Of a stretch of 64,000 nt of DNA, positions 1-14,186 are shown one piece after another. The position numbers were made by a program, and so were the translations under genes. Every line of letters starts with the position of its first letter. Position 1 is the stretch's first letter. Source of the DNA: Hyaloscypha bicolor E. Lineage: Eukaryota > Ascomycota > Leotiomycetes > Helotiales > Hyaloscyphaceae. Location: assembly GCF_002865645.1 (NCBI RefSeq), contig NW_020194585.1, positions 558,001-622,000 of the forward strand, given 5' to 3'. The notes beneath the pieces are model-generated. The model was not told the DNA's origin. It did no database searches and worked only from the letters and a program-made list of their open reading frames with translations.

Positions 1-361
1 TTTCTCCGATCTTGTTGGTTCATTCGTTATCCTCACCACCACATCATATGCTCTAGCCATTGGAGGACATCTCTTCACTGGCCGCAAGAACCTTCCACAA
101 GGCCCCTTCTGGATGGGCAAGACAGGTTACGCCATCAACGCAATTGCAGTCATCTGTATCATCTTCTTCAACATTATCTTCTGTTTCCCGTATGCGCTTC
201 CGGTCGCCACTGCCACAATGAACTACAACAGCGTTATCCTGGTGGGCGTCACATTCTTGACAACTATTTGGTGGTTCGTGCATGGAAGTGGGAAATACCC
301 AGGACCCAAACTCGGAGGCTTCATCGTCACGGAAGAGGGCAGACAACTTGCCGAGAAATAA
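1..361 (+). CDS. APC-family amino-acid/choline permease, C-terminal part (5' end outside window)
   Basis: Integral plasma-membrane transporter of the amino acid-polyamine-organocation superfamily, closest in feel to fungal choline/GABA permeases. The frame is open from base 2 to the TAA at 359-361, giving about 119 residues. Three hydrophobic segments are visible: one before the GGHLFTGRKNLPQGPFWMG loop, one around AVICIIFFNIIFCFPYA, and a last one around ILVGVTFLTTIWWFVHG. The charged tail contains the GKYPGPK motif typical of these fungal permeases. No intron or stop interrupts this part and it carries no RIP mutations, so the gene is probably functional. Substrate cannot be decided from the C-terminus. 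The internal ATG at 113 is inside the protein, not its start. Confidence 0.85.
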   Translation, partial: FSDLVGSFVILTTTSYALAIGGHLFTGRKNLPQGPFWMGKTGYAINAIAVICIIFFNIIFCFPYALPVATATMNYNSVILVGVTFLTTIWWFVHGSGKYPGPKLGGFIVTEEGRQLAEK

Positions 362-959
362 ATTGGGCTTATATATTGCGATACCACATTAGGAGAGCCT
401 CTAATGTCGAGCTCTGTCATAGATACCTTTGAAGTTCTTTGCGAACACGTCTGTCTTATTAGGGGCCAAATTTGTAGGATTACAGTACACTAGACTGATT
501 TTAATTCTCAATCGAGTTGGATCTGGAGTCATCACTTTCAGTTCCGGATTCTCCGGTAATATTCAGTTTCATTTTCAGACACGCGTTACGTTAAGTGGGA
601 GAAGTTTCTCCTTCCATACTTAGCAAGATCTCGCAATTCATCCTTTCAATCCGGGGAAAGTACCTCGCCCCAAGTCCAGGTATCGATCCGGACCGAAGGT
701 TCTTGGCGGTATAAACCCCCCGCTGTTGAGGATTTGAGTTTCAAGACCCATGCTCAGACGACCGCGCCAGGAAGCTGCCCGTGCTCCCTCACCATCGGGC
801 ATTTCCCCATATCCCCACGAATAAAGGTCAGACGATCGCCGCTGCGATAATGCATGCTATACTGCACACATGTATGGCTCAAGCCGTTATCCCGCTGCAG
901 TTGCAAAATTCCTGCTGCGTGCCTATAGCCGGTTTGATTCGAAATGCAATTGAAACCCT
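362..959. other. Intergenic region downstream of the permease
   Basis: Normal base composition. No convincing gene: the short open frames here lack domain character and signal peptides. It should contain the permease 3' UTR and terminator. Confidence 0.6.
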
Positions 960-1610
960 TAAAAAACCCCTACCATATTAATTAATATGAATTATATTAA
1001 TATAAATTAAATTAAATCTTATAGCAATTAATTCCCTATTCTTAGATTTTTAATATCTTTAATATAATAAGAATTTCAAAGCACGTAATTTTTTAATAAA
1101 AGCTTTTTATATTTTAATATTATATAACTAGTGTTTTTTATTAAAGACACATTACTTATAATAACTCGAAATAGATATAAAATAAAATAATTAATTAGCC
1201 TTAAAGTTTATATAAAGCTTTTAATTAATAATTATAATAAAGTAAATTTAAATAAGAGCTATAATAATTTATAAAGAGAAATAAAAGGTTTTATAATAAG
1301 AATAAAGCCTAAAAGAATTTCTAGGGAAAAAAATTATAATTAAGAAAAAAAGCTAAATAGCTTTATAAAATAGTTTTATAAATAATAATAGAGCTTAAAA
1401 GAATTATATATATATAAGCTCTAAAAGTTATGAAAAAAAAAATTATATAAAAATTATAAATAAAAGTAAAGCTTAAAAAAATTATAAGAAAAAATTATTA
1501 TATTAAAAAAAATTCAAAAAAAACTACGAGCTTCTATATATACTAACTAATAAGAACCTTATAATAGGTGCTATATTATAAGAGATAAGAGAGAGAGCTT
1601 ATAAGAATAC
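960..1610. repeat. A+T-rich relic block
   Basis: Composition changes abruptly at about 960 to almost pure A/T with runs such as TTTAATATTATATAAC and returns to normal at a TCACGTGA motif near 1613. No reading frame survives. It resembles the RIP-mutated transposon blocks elsewhere in the window, but its family cannot be identified and no terminal repeats were found. Confidence 0.6.
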
Positions 1611-2194
1611 GTCACGTGATTCTCTTAACCTCGAATCGAGGTCACGGCAAAATTATTACCAGCCCCGGAGCTTGCGTAGTGCCCAGTAATAAGTTCAGCC
1701 AAGTGGCCGAGACCTCGCTGTATCTATTAGTATTAATTTATCAGAGTTGTGTTTAAAAAGTTGTAGTTGTAAAAGGGTAACCGGTTTACGGCTTTTAGGT
1801 CGGACCGACTAAACTATATATTAGGAAAGCCGTTACGGTTCATCCCATGTTTTTACAGTATCCATAGTGAGTGTTGCTGTTAAACCATGTTTTGATCCAA
1901 TAGCAAATTTACCATTGATATGCATTGGTAATACTCTATTCTGCCAACAAACACAGATCGTGCGCTTTGAGTTCGCGTACACTCCAAGCTTCTTATGATA
2001 TCTGTCTACGAGTTTGTTATAGCTTGCACGTCTATTTATCGCGGCTGGGCAAATGAAGTGATTATGCCAAGTGGGAACGGTACCTATATATATAGATCCC
2101 TTCCCCAGAGTCTGAGGCTGGACCTAGTCCAGTTTTTATCATCTTCAGTTTTGCAATAATCCCAGTTGCGATATTCCCGCTTGCCGTGTTGGCA
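1611..2194 (+). promoter_or_regulatory. Intergenic region with probable core promoter of the 2195 gene
   Basis: Normal-composition spacer. TATATATATAG at about 2085-2096 lies some 100 bp upstream of the ATG at 2195 and is a reasonable TATA-like element. A small palindrome (CCTCGAATCGAGG) lies near 1628. Nothing else coding is visible. Confidence 0.35.
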
Positions 2195-4141
2195 ATGAGG
2201 GCTCAATCTTTGCTCATGGCGGTAGTGTTGATGTACTCTCTAGCGAGCTGCCTTCCGCGTGTTGACAATGAGGTTCGCGACGTGGACTCGGTCGCTCAAG
2301 TTGATGTAGCCGATGAAGAATCAAACTTGCCAACTTCGGGTGCTAGTTCCTCTCCGTCAAGAGGTGGCGGAGGTGACTCTGGAGGTGGCCAAAGACTGGG
2401 CGGAAAATCAGGAGGGGGTCAAACACAATGCGGTAGTCAGGCACCGGCGAGCAACAATCCTCCTGCTAAAGCGCCAGTAAGTTTTATTCATATCCCTGTT
2501 CTCTGTAGTTACACCTGAGTCAAGAGTGTGGTGGTTATCTCCCACTCCATCACTATCACTTTTTCTGTGTGTTCCAGAAGCAAGACGGCTCAACACCTCT
2601 TGGCCCTCTAATTGTTCTTCACCATTTCAATGCTTAACTCACCGGGCAGCAAATCCACCCACCACCGTAAGGCTTACTCTTCTTTCACTCTACGAACTTT
2701 TTCATGAGAGCTGGCTCCAGCAGGAGCCGTGATCCCTTCCTTGTCTTAAGTCTTAGGAGACAACTCCGAGATTCTCAGCTCCGTCGGACCCTTTTCGTAT
2801 ACACAGCGCTAACTTATGGATTAGAAGACCACAAAGTGGAGGAAATAATGGCGGTGATGGTGGTGGCGTCGACGGCAGTAGGAGCGACTCTCCGCCAAAT
2901 GATAACAATCCTTCTGCTCAACAACCCTTCAGGCAACAAGAGTGCTCGGAACAGCAGCAACCTCCGAGGGGACTCCAAAGCGTCAAGTTTACGTCACTAT
3001 ACCAATTTCTCAAATCCCACACATCACAATACCTAGAGCTCATTATTAGCTCCACGCAACTATATATGTATGTCTCCAAGTCCTTGACTTGAAGGGCTAG
3101 CCGCTATTGTCAATATATCTCCAATCCAACATATCCCCCACTCCGGTATGTTGGAACTGAGTGTACGTTGGTACACTGTAGTTTATATACCGAATGTATA
3201 TATAGAGTGCTTACCCCGCGTGAGCTGAAAAATCAAGTCGTCAACCTCCAAAACATTGCAATACGGTAGAGCGTACCAATAAAACAGCAGCCTTCTGGAC
3301 AATTAGAGAACCCCCACCACGCCAAAGCGAGCAAACACCTGGAAGACAATCACTCCCATATACTCGTAATCGGGGCAATAGAAATCCACCTCACAATACC
3401 CGCCATTTTTTGAACCCTTACCATAATCAACCACCGCCTGCCCATGCCAGCCACTATCCCGAATCCACGAACCGAGAGGTAAGGGGGGAAATAAGTTTCA
3501 AGGTGTCTTTTTGAAGCCGCTAAACTAAGGTTGAGTATTTTAGGCCTCCTCTCCCTCGTTCCACACAGTACTAAGTGCCTCCCGGGCAAACGCAGTATAC
3601 CCAGGTCAACCACAACGCACTACCTCCTATCGACCGGTACCTACAGCCCAGGCTCCTTACTATACCTACCACTGGTCTGAGAATACTTATGTTATAGTCT
3701 ATGAAAGCAACGCTTACCACTGGGCGCCGACCTTTGTTGTGCCGAGTAATGCGCAGTCAACTGGGTCTTACTTTTTCTCTATATTTGTACCACCGACTTC
3801 AACCGGGGTCGAAGGTGATCTTACCTATCCCATGAAAGTCTTATCTTTTCCACATTTCTAATAACTCCTGTTACGAAAATCCCGGGGCAACTGCCGCGGC
3901 GAATCAACGGACAGACGACTGTCCAGTGCCATATCACTTCTGAGTCAACAGCTTCTACTATAACGCTACCTGTGTTTCCTTGACCGTCAGCTACAACGGA
4001 GGAACTTTCCTCTGTCCCAACGCTCCTTCTAATGAAATTATCTACAACGGGGTGTGCGATATGTATTGCGACGACGACGGACTAGTAAGAGTTATCACAG
4101 ACGGCTATTCGTGGCTGACGATCTGCGAGTGGTCTTGGTAG
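2195..4141 (+). CDS. Probable multi-exon secreted Gly/Ser/Pro/Gln-rich protein with Cys-rich tail (exon model approximate)
   Basis: Not a family I recognise. An ATG at 2195 starts a typical signal peptide (MRAQSLLMAVVLMYSLASC) followed by acidic, then Gly/Ser-rich sequence, up to a GTAAGT donor at 2477. Low-complexity coding continues in separate open segments: a GGNNGGDGGG-type stretch at about 2835-3030, a Pro/Gln/Asn/His-rich exon at about 3224-3479 ending at a GTAAGG donor, then TTTTAG|GCC into an exon at 3544-3861 (PGQPQRTTSYRPVPTAQAP). The last segment, about 3950-4141, holds four cysteines and ends ICEWSW-stop. Frames of the 2580-2830 and 3860-3950 stretches do not connect simply, so the gene may be damaged. 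It ends 47 bp before the Tc1-like element at 4189. Confidence 0.45.
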
Positions 4142-4188
4142 TTGCCAATTCCTCGGGACGTCGCCCAAGCAACCAAAATACATCCGTA

Positions 4189-4234
4189 CAGCGATATTAC
4201 TAACTATCGTTAAAATCGCGTTTTTAGCGAGAAC
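4189..4234 (+). repeat. Left terminal inverted repeat of the Tc1-like element
   Basis: Begins CAGCGATATTACTAAC directly after TA at 4187-4188 and is the reverse complement of 7759-7804, with a one-base length difference in the T-run/AGCGAG part. It escaped RIP, so the ends stayed recognisable. Confidence 0.85.
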
Positions 4235-4346
4235 CACAAATCACTTCGAACGCGTGCACCCACCGAGTTCCATAAATCGATACCTCTTAATTTCTCAACC
4301 ACCACTTATTAAAAACTCCTGAAACTTCGTATATATCTGGGGGGCT

Positions 4347-6130
4347 ATGCCTCCTACTCGCCATTCAAAGCGCGTGCAAGGGAAATCACCAGATCAGATA
4401 CTTTCCTCCGGCCGGGCGCGAAAACCTCCTAAATCCTCACTTGCCGCATTCGACGCGTCAAGACCACCTCCCACTACTTCCAATCGTGGTACCGGGCGTC
4501 GAAAGGCTAAAAGACGACCGGGGGCATTATCTCCTATATCTCTTGCTCTTGCTCCTGAGCAAATAGCTCGTGGATTAACCGTTGACCTCAATAGCATTCC
4601 CTTGCAAGTTACCTCTCCGGTCACAGCTTCATTAACGGCGACTCCTTCCAAAAAGGGCAAAAATCAAGCTATTATACCGCCTTTCGATCCGACTAGCTAT
4701 TAGGACAAAGAACCTCATTATATGGAAATTATAATTATACCGAATATAGAAGGCAGAAAAAAGGACCGAGATTTGATTATTATTGGTATTAATTTGAGTA
4801 ATTACTTTCGTAATAAGCTTGACGCTTTTTAAGACACCTTTTATAATAATTACATTAAGGAATGGGAAGAAACTCGTAATCTTATAGGTAGTAATAAGCC
4901 TAGAAAGCTCTATTAGGCAATAATAATTAGTAATCCAAAGGGTAACTATAAGATAATACGAGTAAGGGACCAGAAATTATAGGAACTTATTGAGGCTAGC
5001 CTCCGTTAAATAAAGCACCTTGGTAATTATAAAAACTGTAATACTCTTATAATTAAAGCTTTCTTTAAGATTATTAATCGAGCTTATACTCCGGAAGACC
5101 TAAAAGCTATAAATAAAGCTCGACCGAATATTATATAAGAAATGCCACTTTATGATTTAATAAACCTACCTTTAGATAACGTTACTAAGAACTACTTCCC
5201 TAATAAACCTGCCCTCCCTATATATAAGACTTCTGCTCCGAAACCTCGAGATTCGATTACTAATTAATAGCTTGCCTAAAAGGCCATACGAGATTCGAGT
5301 ACAAGCGCAAAGGAGGCTATCCGTTTATAGATCTTTAATATATACCTTTATAGAGAGGAAGGAATTTGTAATAATACTAGAGGTTATTACTATAAACTAA
5401 AACGAAGCAGGACTTACTATAAGGTTTCTCTTTTATAATAGGATAAGTAGGCAAAGTATATTATTATTAGTAATAAGAGTATTACTATTAATAGATCCTT
5501 GCCTAAATAGATCGCGAAATATTAAGATAGGTGAAATAAGATAACTATAAAGAGAGGGAAACGTAAAGCTAATTCTGCCTAGCCTACTATTGAACTAGTA
5601 CTTTTTTTACCTATATAACCTCAAGCTCCGGTTATAAACTATAATATAGCGCTAGTTTTACCTGCTCCGATTTAATTAAGATTTAGCTATAGCTATAGGA
5701 ACTCTTATTCTTATCCTTAACGAACTTATACTCAATTATATTAATCCTATTAACTCAATTACTAGTAAGCCCCCCCGCCTTTATTACCGATTTAGGGAGT
5801 TAATAATAAAGAAGCCTTAGCAAAATATAAAGAATTCCTGCTCTAGAATAAATCTAATCCTCCTTGCTATTAAGTAATTAAAAGTAGTATAGACGTGGTA
5901 TATATATAATTCCTTAATAATCTTGAGATACTAAAGTTACTAGTAATTATAGAAACTCTTGAGAAATATAGGGTTTCTTTAGGAATTACTATATTAATTA
6001 TTAAGAGGATATCCGAATTTAAGAGGATATATAATGGATAAGTAGAGTTAATAGTAGTATAAGAACTTATTAGTATAGGCAATTCTCGATTAATTATAAA
6101 TTAACTAATTTAATAATTATCTTTCTAGTC
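4347..6130 (+). pseudogene. Unidentified passenger gene of the Tc1-like element (RIP-broken long ORF)
   Basis: From the ATG at 4347 one frame can be followed for about 590 codons to roughly 6130 without a visible frameshift. Its interruptions are mostly TAA/TAG codons fitting C-to-T change in CAA/CAG, with an occasional TGA. The first 118 residues are undamaged: a basic, Ser/Pro-rich N-terminus (MPPTRHSKRVQGKSPDQI) with an RRKAKRRP cluster that could be a nuclear or nucleic-acid-binding signal. Later segments look globular (for example RDLIIIGINLSNYFRNKLD and RAYTPEDLKAINKARPN), followed by a Tyr/Ser/Pro/Gln-rich linker and a helical C-terminus. I recognise no catalytic motif. It points toward the transposase gene, so the two are convergent. 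It could be an accessory transposition protein, a captured host gene or part of an older nested element. Confidence 0.55.
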
Positions 6131-6589
6131 TACCTTATAATATACTTACTAATCCGAAGGGTATAATAATAGAGAGGATAATCCTATATGGGATAAAGAG
6201 ATGGATTACTTTAATAATTACTAGTAGGGCATTTACGGGAAATTATTATTAGAATAATAGGCGAAGTAGTAATATATAAGGTTTTATATAATTGGGTTTA
6301 GAAATAAAGTTATTTTTTATGTAAAATAATTAAAAAGCTCAAAAATAGATAGTTATTAGGGTAGATATAATTTTAATAATATTGGATATTTTAATTCAAC
6401 TTTTTTGGGCTATTAATATATATAAAAAATGTTTTCTTTTTATAAAAATCTATAAACTAAGGATATTAAAAAACTAATTAATTAGTGAATTTTATATTAA
6501 ATAAGACTAAATAATATACTTTGCCTATTTACTTTATATTTATTTCTATAAAAAGATATAAAATATAGAGAATAAAAAGGCTAAAACCG

Positions 6590-7650
6590 CCCTAAAATTA
6601 ATCTAATTATCTAGTATCCCATATATTCCTATATTTCTGAAATATCCCCTAGCTTAATAAGTAGCCCCCGTACTAGTACTAACCTCTCTTATAGCCTATT
6701 TCAAGAAGCCTCAATAAGTTAAATAGTTCGGATATTTGCGGTAATAATAGCGTTAAATAAAGGCCTTTAAGATACTAAAGGACTTCTTAATAGAGTTGAA
6801 ATCGGGCGAGTAGGGTAATAGAAAGCGTACCTAAATACCTCTTTGCCTATAAGCGTTAATAATTATATATTAATGAGATTAGTATACTAAAGCGTTATTT
6901 ATTATAATAACTAAATAAGGACCTGGATATAGGTTATAGAAAGAGAGGAAATTATTAATAATAAAGTCTTTAAAGATATCTACTATATAGGTACTATAAA
7001 AGGTTACTAACTTAATATATCCCTTAATTATATATATTAGGAGAACTAAGACTCTTTCTCTTTTGGCTAGCTACCGATAAACTCTAGTACGAATCCCTAA
7101 ATTAGCCCACTTATATTAATGATCTCCTATTTAATTATTACTTCCTAATTTATCTACGTAAATGATTTAATTTATAGTAAAGTATTAAAGGTCGTTTCTC
7201 TATTAGATGCGTAATTCCTTATTTCTTTATATTACCTCGACTTTTAACCTCTTTTATATAATCTTTATTCTTTTGAGAACCTGAGATATTATAGACTAAG
7301 AGACTTCTATATTAAAGACGTCAAATAAGAACTTAGTAATTTCGTCTTAGTAATACCACGGTATCTGATCTAATAAATACTTAATAGCTTATTCTATTAG
7401 CCAAGTAATTATCCGGCGAGGACCGCCTAAAGGTTGTCCAATACAAAATCCGGTATTAATTCGTCTCTTATATTAATATATTATCTGGATAGTCATACGG
7501 TAGCTCGATACTAGCTATGCAATATATGTGGAAGTAATTAACTCGGGTGGTTCGCAAAGAGTATCTTTAATCCGGGCGACTTGGATTATTGTTAAGTAAT
7601 AAGGTATCTGTACTACTAACCCAGTTAGCAAAAGGTAGAACTAGATGCCC
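6590..7650 (-). pseudogene. Tc1-family DDE transposase, RIP-degraded
   Basis: Read on the minus strand, the N-terminal half shows the paired helix-turn-helix pattern of fungal Tc1-like transposases (RRIITWLI near 7420, then SQSIISQVLKRIKI-like sequence near 7290, allowing for stops). Next comes a VD-x-x-GS segment at the expected first catalytic Asp (about 7150). YPGPYLVIIINNA, at about 6950, corresponds to the usual YPGPRSVIVMDNAS with the second Asp. LPYSPDFNSIKKSFSILKAF, at about 6780, is the hallmark C-terminal catalytic block. About 350 codons, the normal family length. Many in-frame TAA/TAG stops and Asp/Ala replacements make it inactive. Confidence 0.8.
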
Positions 7651-7758
7651 CCATTAAATATATCAACTTTCCTTCGTAATTGGAGTTGTGGTTGTTGAGT
7701 AATTCGCGGAATTGTAATTGATGGTGGTGAGTAAACCGAGGTCGACGCGTGTTTTGTG

Positions 7759-7804
7759 TTCTCGCTTAAAAACGCGATTTTAACGATAGTTAGTAATATC
7801 GCTG
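7759..7804 (-). repeat. Right terminal inverted repeat of the Tc1-like element
   Basis: Mirror image of 4189-4234, ending GTAATATCGCTG followed by TA at 7805-7806. Confidence 0.85.
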
Positions 7805-7806
7805 TA

Positions 7807-8230
7807 CCACGAACAAACGAAACACAGACCGGCTGAGAATCTCCCTACATTGAAAGTCGCCTCAAAGTACACGAGTTCCGACACAACTCTCCACTGCGAA
7901 AATGATGACTCGTAAGTACTTCGCATAACCCTGTTGTCCTACCATTGCTGACAAATACTCAAGTGATGGAATAACCTGCACTCAAATCGGACAGGACTTT
8001 GCAATCGATCTGCAATCCTTCAGCATCGGTGGCGACATCGGACTCGAGCCCCTCGACGTTAACGGTATCTGGCTTCCAAACTATCCTCAGCTTCAATATG
8101 TTCAGCTTATCGTCACGCGTCTCGGTCCCGTATGGCCACCCTAGGCTTAAGACAGGCTCCACTGCTTATTGTTCATGTGATTCTCCTTACTTTCTTATAT
8201 TTAGCTTCACTCTCTCCTCTAGCTAGCTCT
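7807..8230 (+). pseudogene. Fragment of an unidentified gene
   Basis: A short open segment (about 7905-8143) reads DGITCTQIGQDFAIDLQSF and continues to a stop at LGPVWPP. It is preceded by what looks like a small intron (GTAAGT at 7911, acceptor CTCAAG near 7963). Composition is normal and coding-like, but the piece is only about 60-90 residues and I cannot name a family. It lies just right of the Tc1-like element. Confidence 0.25.
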
Positions 8231-9740
8231 CCAATTGATCATAGTTCAAAGCAGCTGACAGACTTGCACTGAAGCGCCAGCTCCTATGATTGCTGACGCT
8301 CCAACAACTGTTTATTATATTGTATCTTTGGAGGTATAGTGATTCCGCAGGGACCTTTCTTCACTTCATATTTAATTCCTCGCCCCCCCCACCACACCCC
8401 TCAATCCAAAGCATTAGGGGTCTCGAACTATACCCAATAACTAGGATTTTTTGGTAGTGCAATATGTATTTGACTAATGCCCCAAAACCTGATTCCAACG
8501 GTATTTACTAGGCGTAGGGATAAATGGTGACCGACCCGGCGACATCCCAGTGACCACTTGGACGGGTCTCTTTAGACCACTGACATCTGCAAGCAACGGC
8601 GACGATTTGTTGCACCCGGATGCACAACAATGTGTATGCCGCTCCTACCTATTCCCTCGTTTATCCAGTGGAAGATTTACCAGCAATTTTCAAGCCCCTA
8701 TTATTGAGACGGGTATTTAAGGCTGGTGTTACGCTGATAGATCATTGCGCGTTTGATTTGATTTGATTTGACAGTTATTTACGTCCGTGGGCGTGAGCCG
8801 ACCTCCCGAGGGGTATGGGGACGTGCTAAGCATATAGGAATTACAAATAGAGTACTACTTGCAACAGGTGTCAAACCACAAGGGGAAAAAGACCCCCCAT
8901 AACAAGTAATCCCGGGTCCCTAATCCCGCGGTATTATAGTGCCCCTATAGATCTTTGAAAGCATTTCAAGTTATATAGTACTATTACTAGCTCTCATTAT
9001 AGGACTCTCTACGGCCGGTTAGAAGTCAGCCCTACGCTCGATACCAATTCCAATAGATTCCCGCCCGTCTATTCCCCTTCCGACTTATACCCTTCCCAAG
9101 AAGATATAACGTAGTAGTACTCGCAGCCGGTATTCTCGGATTATATCTGCAAGGTATTCTCTACTCATTTAATCCGATTAATTAAGGACAAAGGACCTAT
9201 TACAAGAGGCTATTACGGGAGCCCGATCATCCAACTTGAGCGTCTATCTTCCCTCCTCCCCCGAGTACTCAAATACTATATCCCTTATACCCTCGTAGTC
9301 GTCGTTTAGAAAGTAGCCAGTCATAAAAGCGTAAAAAGGTTCAAGTTACGGGCAGAAGGCCACATTATAATAGCTATTTAACCTCGTAGTTATATCGATA
9401 TAAGGAGGACAACGTATATAGCTTTGCGAGCTATAGTACCTCAACTAGTCACCTCGGTGACTGCGTCCTCTCTTTAGCTCAGTCGAATACTTGTTGAAAG
9501 TGTCGACAGTTCGTAGCCAGCGCCCCGTACAGGCAGAGAGGTCCGTCTTCGCTGACCGATCATTGCGCGTCATGACCCGTGGGGCTTGTATGGCTGCAAT
9601 TGGCAGAAGGTCTACAGTTAGAAGAGAATAAGAAAATTGTCCCGAGTAAAGCGTTGCACCCCACGCCGTAGCGGGACGAAGTGGAAATTGGCTGTGAAAG
9701 AGGCGCATGACCTAATTCGCTTAATAGCCGAGTGGAAAAG
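8231..9740. other. Region without a supportable gene
   Basis: Moderate composition with a C-run at about 8383-8391, a TTTGAT repeat near 8755-8770, and scattered partial frames. A stretch near 9100 reads YNVVVLAAGILGLYLQG-like but is broken by stops within 40 codons. No terminal repeats found. Probably decayed coding or transposon sequence. Confidence 0.4.
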
Positions 9741-9746
9741 GCGACC

Positions 9747-11145
9747 CAGGCTCTCAGGCGCCGATAAAAGAGGCCGAAATTGGCACGTGCGCAGAACACC
9801 AAAACTCGCTTTATTTACATGTAAACAACCCTCTTAATTATACTACCACTACGCTACAATGCCTCTAATTAGTACACGCAAGTCTCGCGCACGTCACTTT
9901 ACTCCTCCTCCAGATCTTCTCTATGCAGGGAATCACACACACCCAAAAACGCCCTCACGATATGGTGTATTATGGGCCAAGGCCTTTGCATAAAAGCTAG
10001 GGATTACAATCTCTCAAGAAACGATTCGTGAGGTTACTAGTATTGCACCGCGCGTTCAGATACGAATCTTAGCCTCTAGGCAAGCTAGAACCCTTTACAA
10101 TTAGCCTGATTCAGGGCCAGATCCACGTGGGAAAAAGAGAGGGCTTACCCGGTCCGATACAGCCGCAATTGCCTCCTATCTTGACGACGATAGCGTCTCA
10201 CTAGATAATAAAGGAAAGCCTTGGCTTGATATTACAGAAGACGCTGGTGTAGAGCTACCACACACACTCCACTTCAAGCCCTCAGGCCTCCGTACGATCA
10301 ACTCCAAACCCATTCAAAAAGCCTGCCTTTAAGACGAGGACATAATTAATGCGGTTTGCGAGGAAGAGAAGGAGTTAACGGAGCCACAAGCTATAAAGAG
10401 AAGAGATTGGTCCGCAGAACAGAAGGCTATACGCCCATATCCGCCAGATTGGGAAGACGTAGCGTTCTGTGACGAATTCCACTTTGGAATCGGTCCGCAA
10501 GTTACAAAGAAGATGAAGAGAAGGAAGGGGAGGGAGGAGCGATACAAGCCAGCTAACGTTTACCGGAAGAAGGTCACGTCAAAGGATACAAAGGCAAAGG
10601 CGAGAGAGGAGGAGCACTTGAAGCTTTTGAATGTCTTTGTAATTGTGGGCTTGAATTATAAGCGATATGTGTGGTATGAGGTAGATAACGACGTAGGGAA
10701 GATGACTACGGCAGTTTATACGGGCCATATACTTCCTATAATCAAAGACGAGCTCCTTATACGTGGCTTGACCTTATATCAAGACGCCGATTCGGCACAT
10801 ACGAGTAAGAAGACTCTCAAGTGGGCAAAGGAGCACGGCATATTACTTCTTACTCTTCCTGGTGTCTCTCCAGACCTCTCTATTTGCGAGACTATGGCCA
10901 ATCCATTGAAAAGAGCCTTTCACGGGCGCCGGTCAGCCACAGAAAAGCAAGCGAAGGAGCGATTTATGCAAGTCTTTGAGGAAATGGACCAGGAGACTAT
11001 TGATTATCAATATACTTGGTATACTAAGAGGTTATGGGAGTGTGAGAGGGCTAGTGGGCAGATGACTAGATACTAATTGAAGTGTGTTTTGGTGTTCTGC
11101 GCACGTGCCAATTTCGGCCTCTTTTATCGGCGCCTGAGAGCCAGG
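9747..11145 (+). mobile_element. 1.4-kb mariner-like DNA transposon
   Basis: Inverted repeats of about 55 bp (CTCTCAGGCGCCGATAAA...) face each other at 9751-9806 and about 11085-11140, continuing imperfectly for a few bases (CCAGG/CCTGG). They enclose one transposase frame of 406 codons. I could not find a clear TA duplication at these borders, so the outer limits are good to a few bases only. RIP is light compared with other elements in the window: only three nonsense changes are seen. Confidence 0.75.
9859..11076 (+). pseudogene. Mariner-like DDE transposase with three nonsense codons
   Basis: One continuous frame from ATG 9859 to TAA 11074-11076, interrupted only by TAA 9991, TAG 10102 and TAA 10330, each explainable as C-to-T in a CAA/CAG codon. 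The catalytic core is intact: CDEFHFGIGPQ (first acidic residue), QDADSAHTSKKTLKWAKEHG (second), then GVSPDLSICETMANPLK (third). The basic loop KKMKRRKGREERYKP resembles the region after the first Asp in fungal mariner/DDE superfamily endonucleases. The uninterrupted 187-residue C-terminal part starts at 10516 or earlier. It cannot make full-length protein, but mobilisation of its intact ends by a related transposase is conceivable. Confidence 0.75.

Positions 11146-14186
<3,041 letters not shown>

Larger units (their letters stand above)
4189..7804. mobile_element. 3.6-kb Tc1/mariner-type DNA transposon with two convergent decayed genes
   Basis: The ends are inverted repeats starting CAGCGATATTAC and matching for about 46 bp. 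Both ends are flanked by the dinucleotide TA (4187-4188 and 7805-7806), the target duplication of Tc1/mariner elements. The right half encodes, on the minus strand, a RIP-degraded DDE transposase. The left half encodes, on the plus strand, a separate ancestral reading frame of about 600 codons that I cannot assign. Usual Tc1/Fot1 elements are 1.3-2 kb with one gene, so this element is roughly twice the normal size. RIP is heavy: most stops are TAA/TAG at positions where CAA/CAG fits. Confidence 0.85.

Noticed and set aside
5870..6082. 70-codon minus-strand hydrophobic frame
   Set aside because: Lies antisense to the passenger gene of the Tc1-like element in A+T-rich, RIP-mutated sequence; Ile/Ser-rich content is a composition effect.
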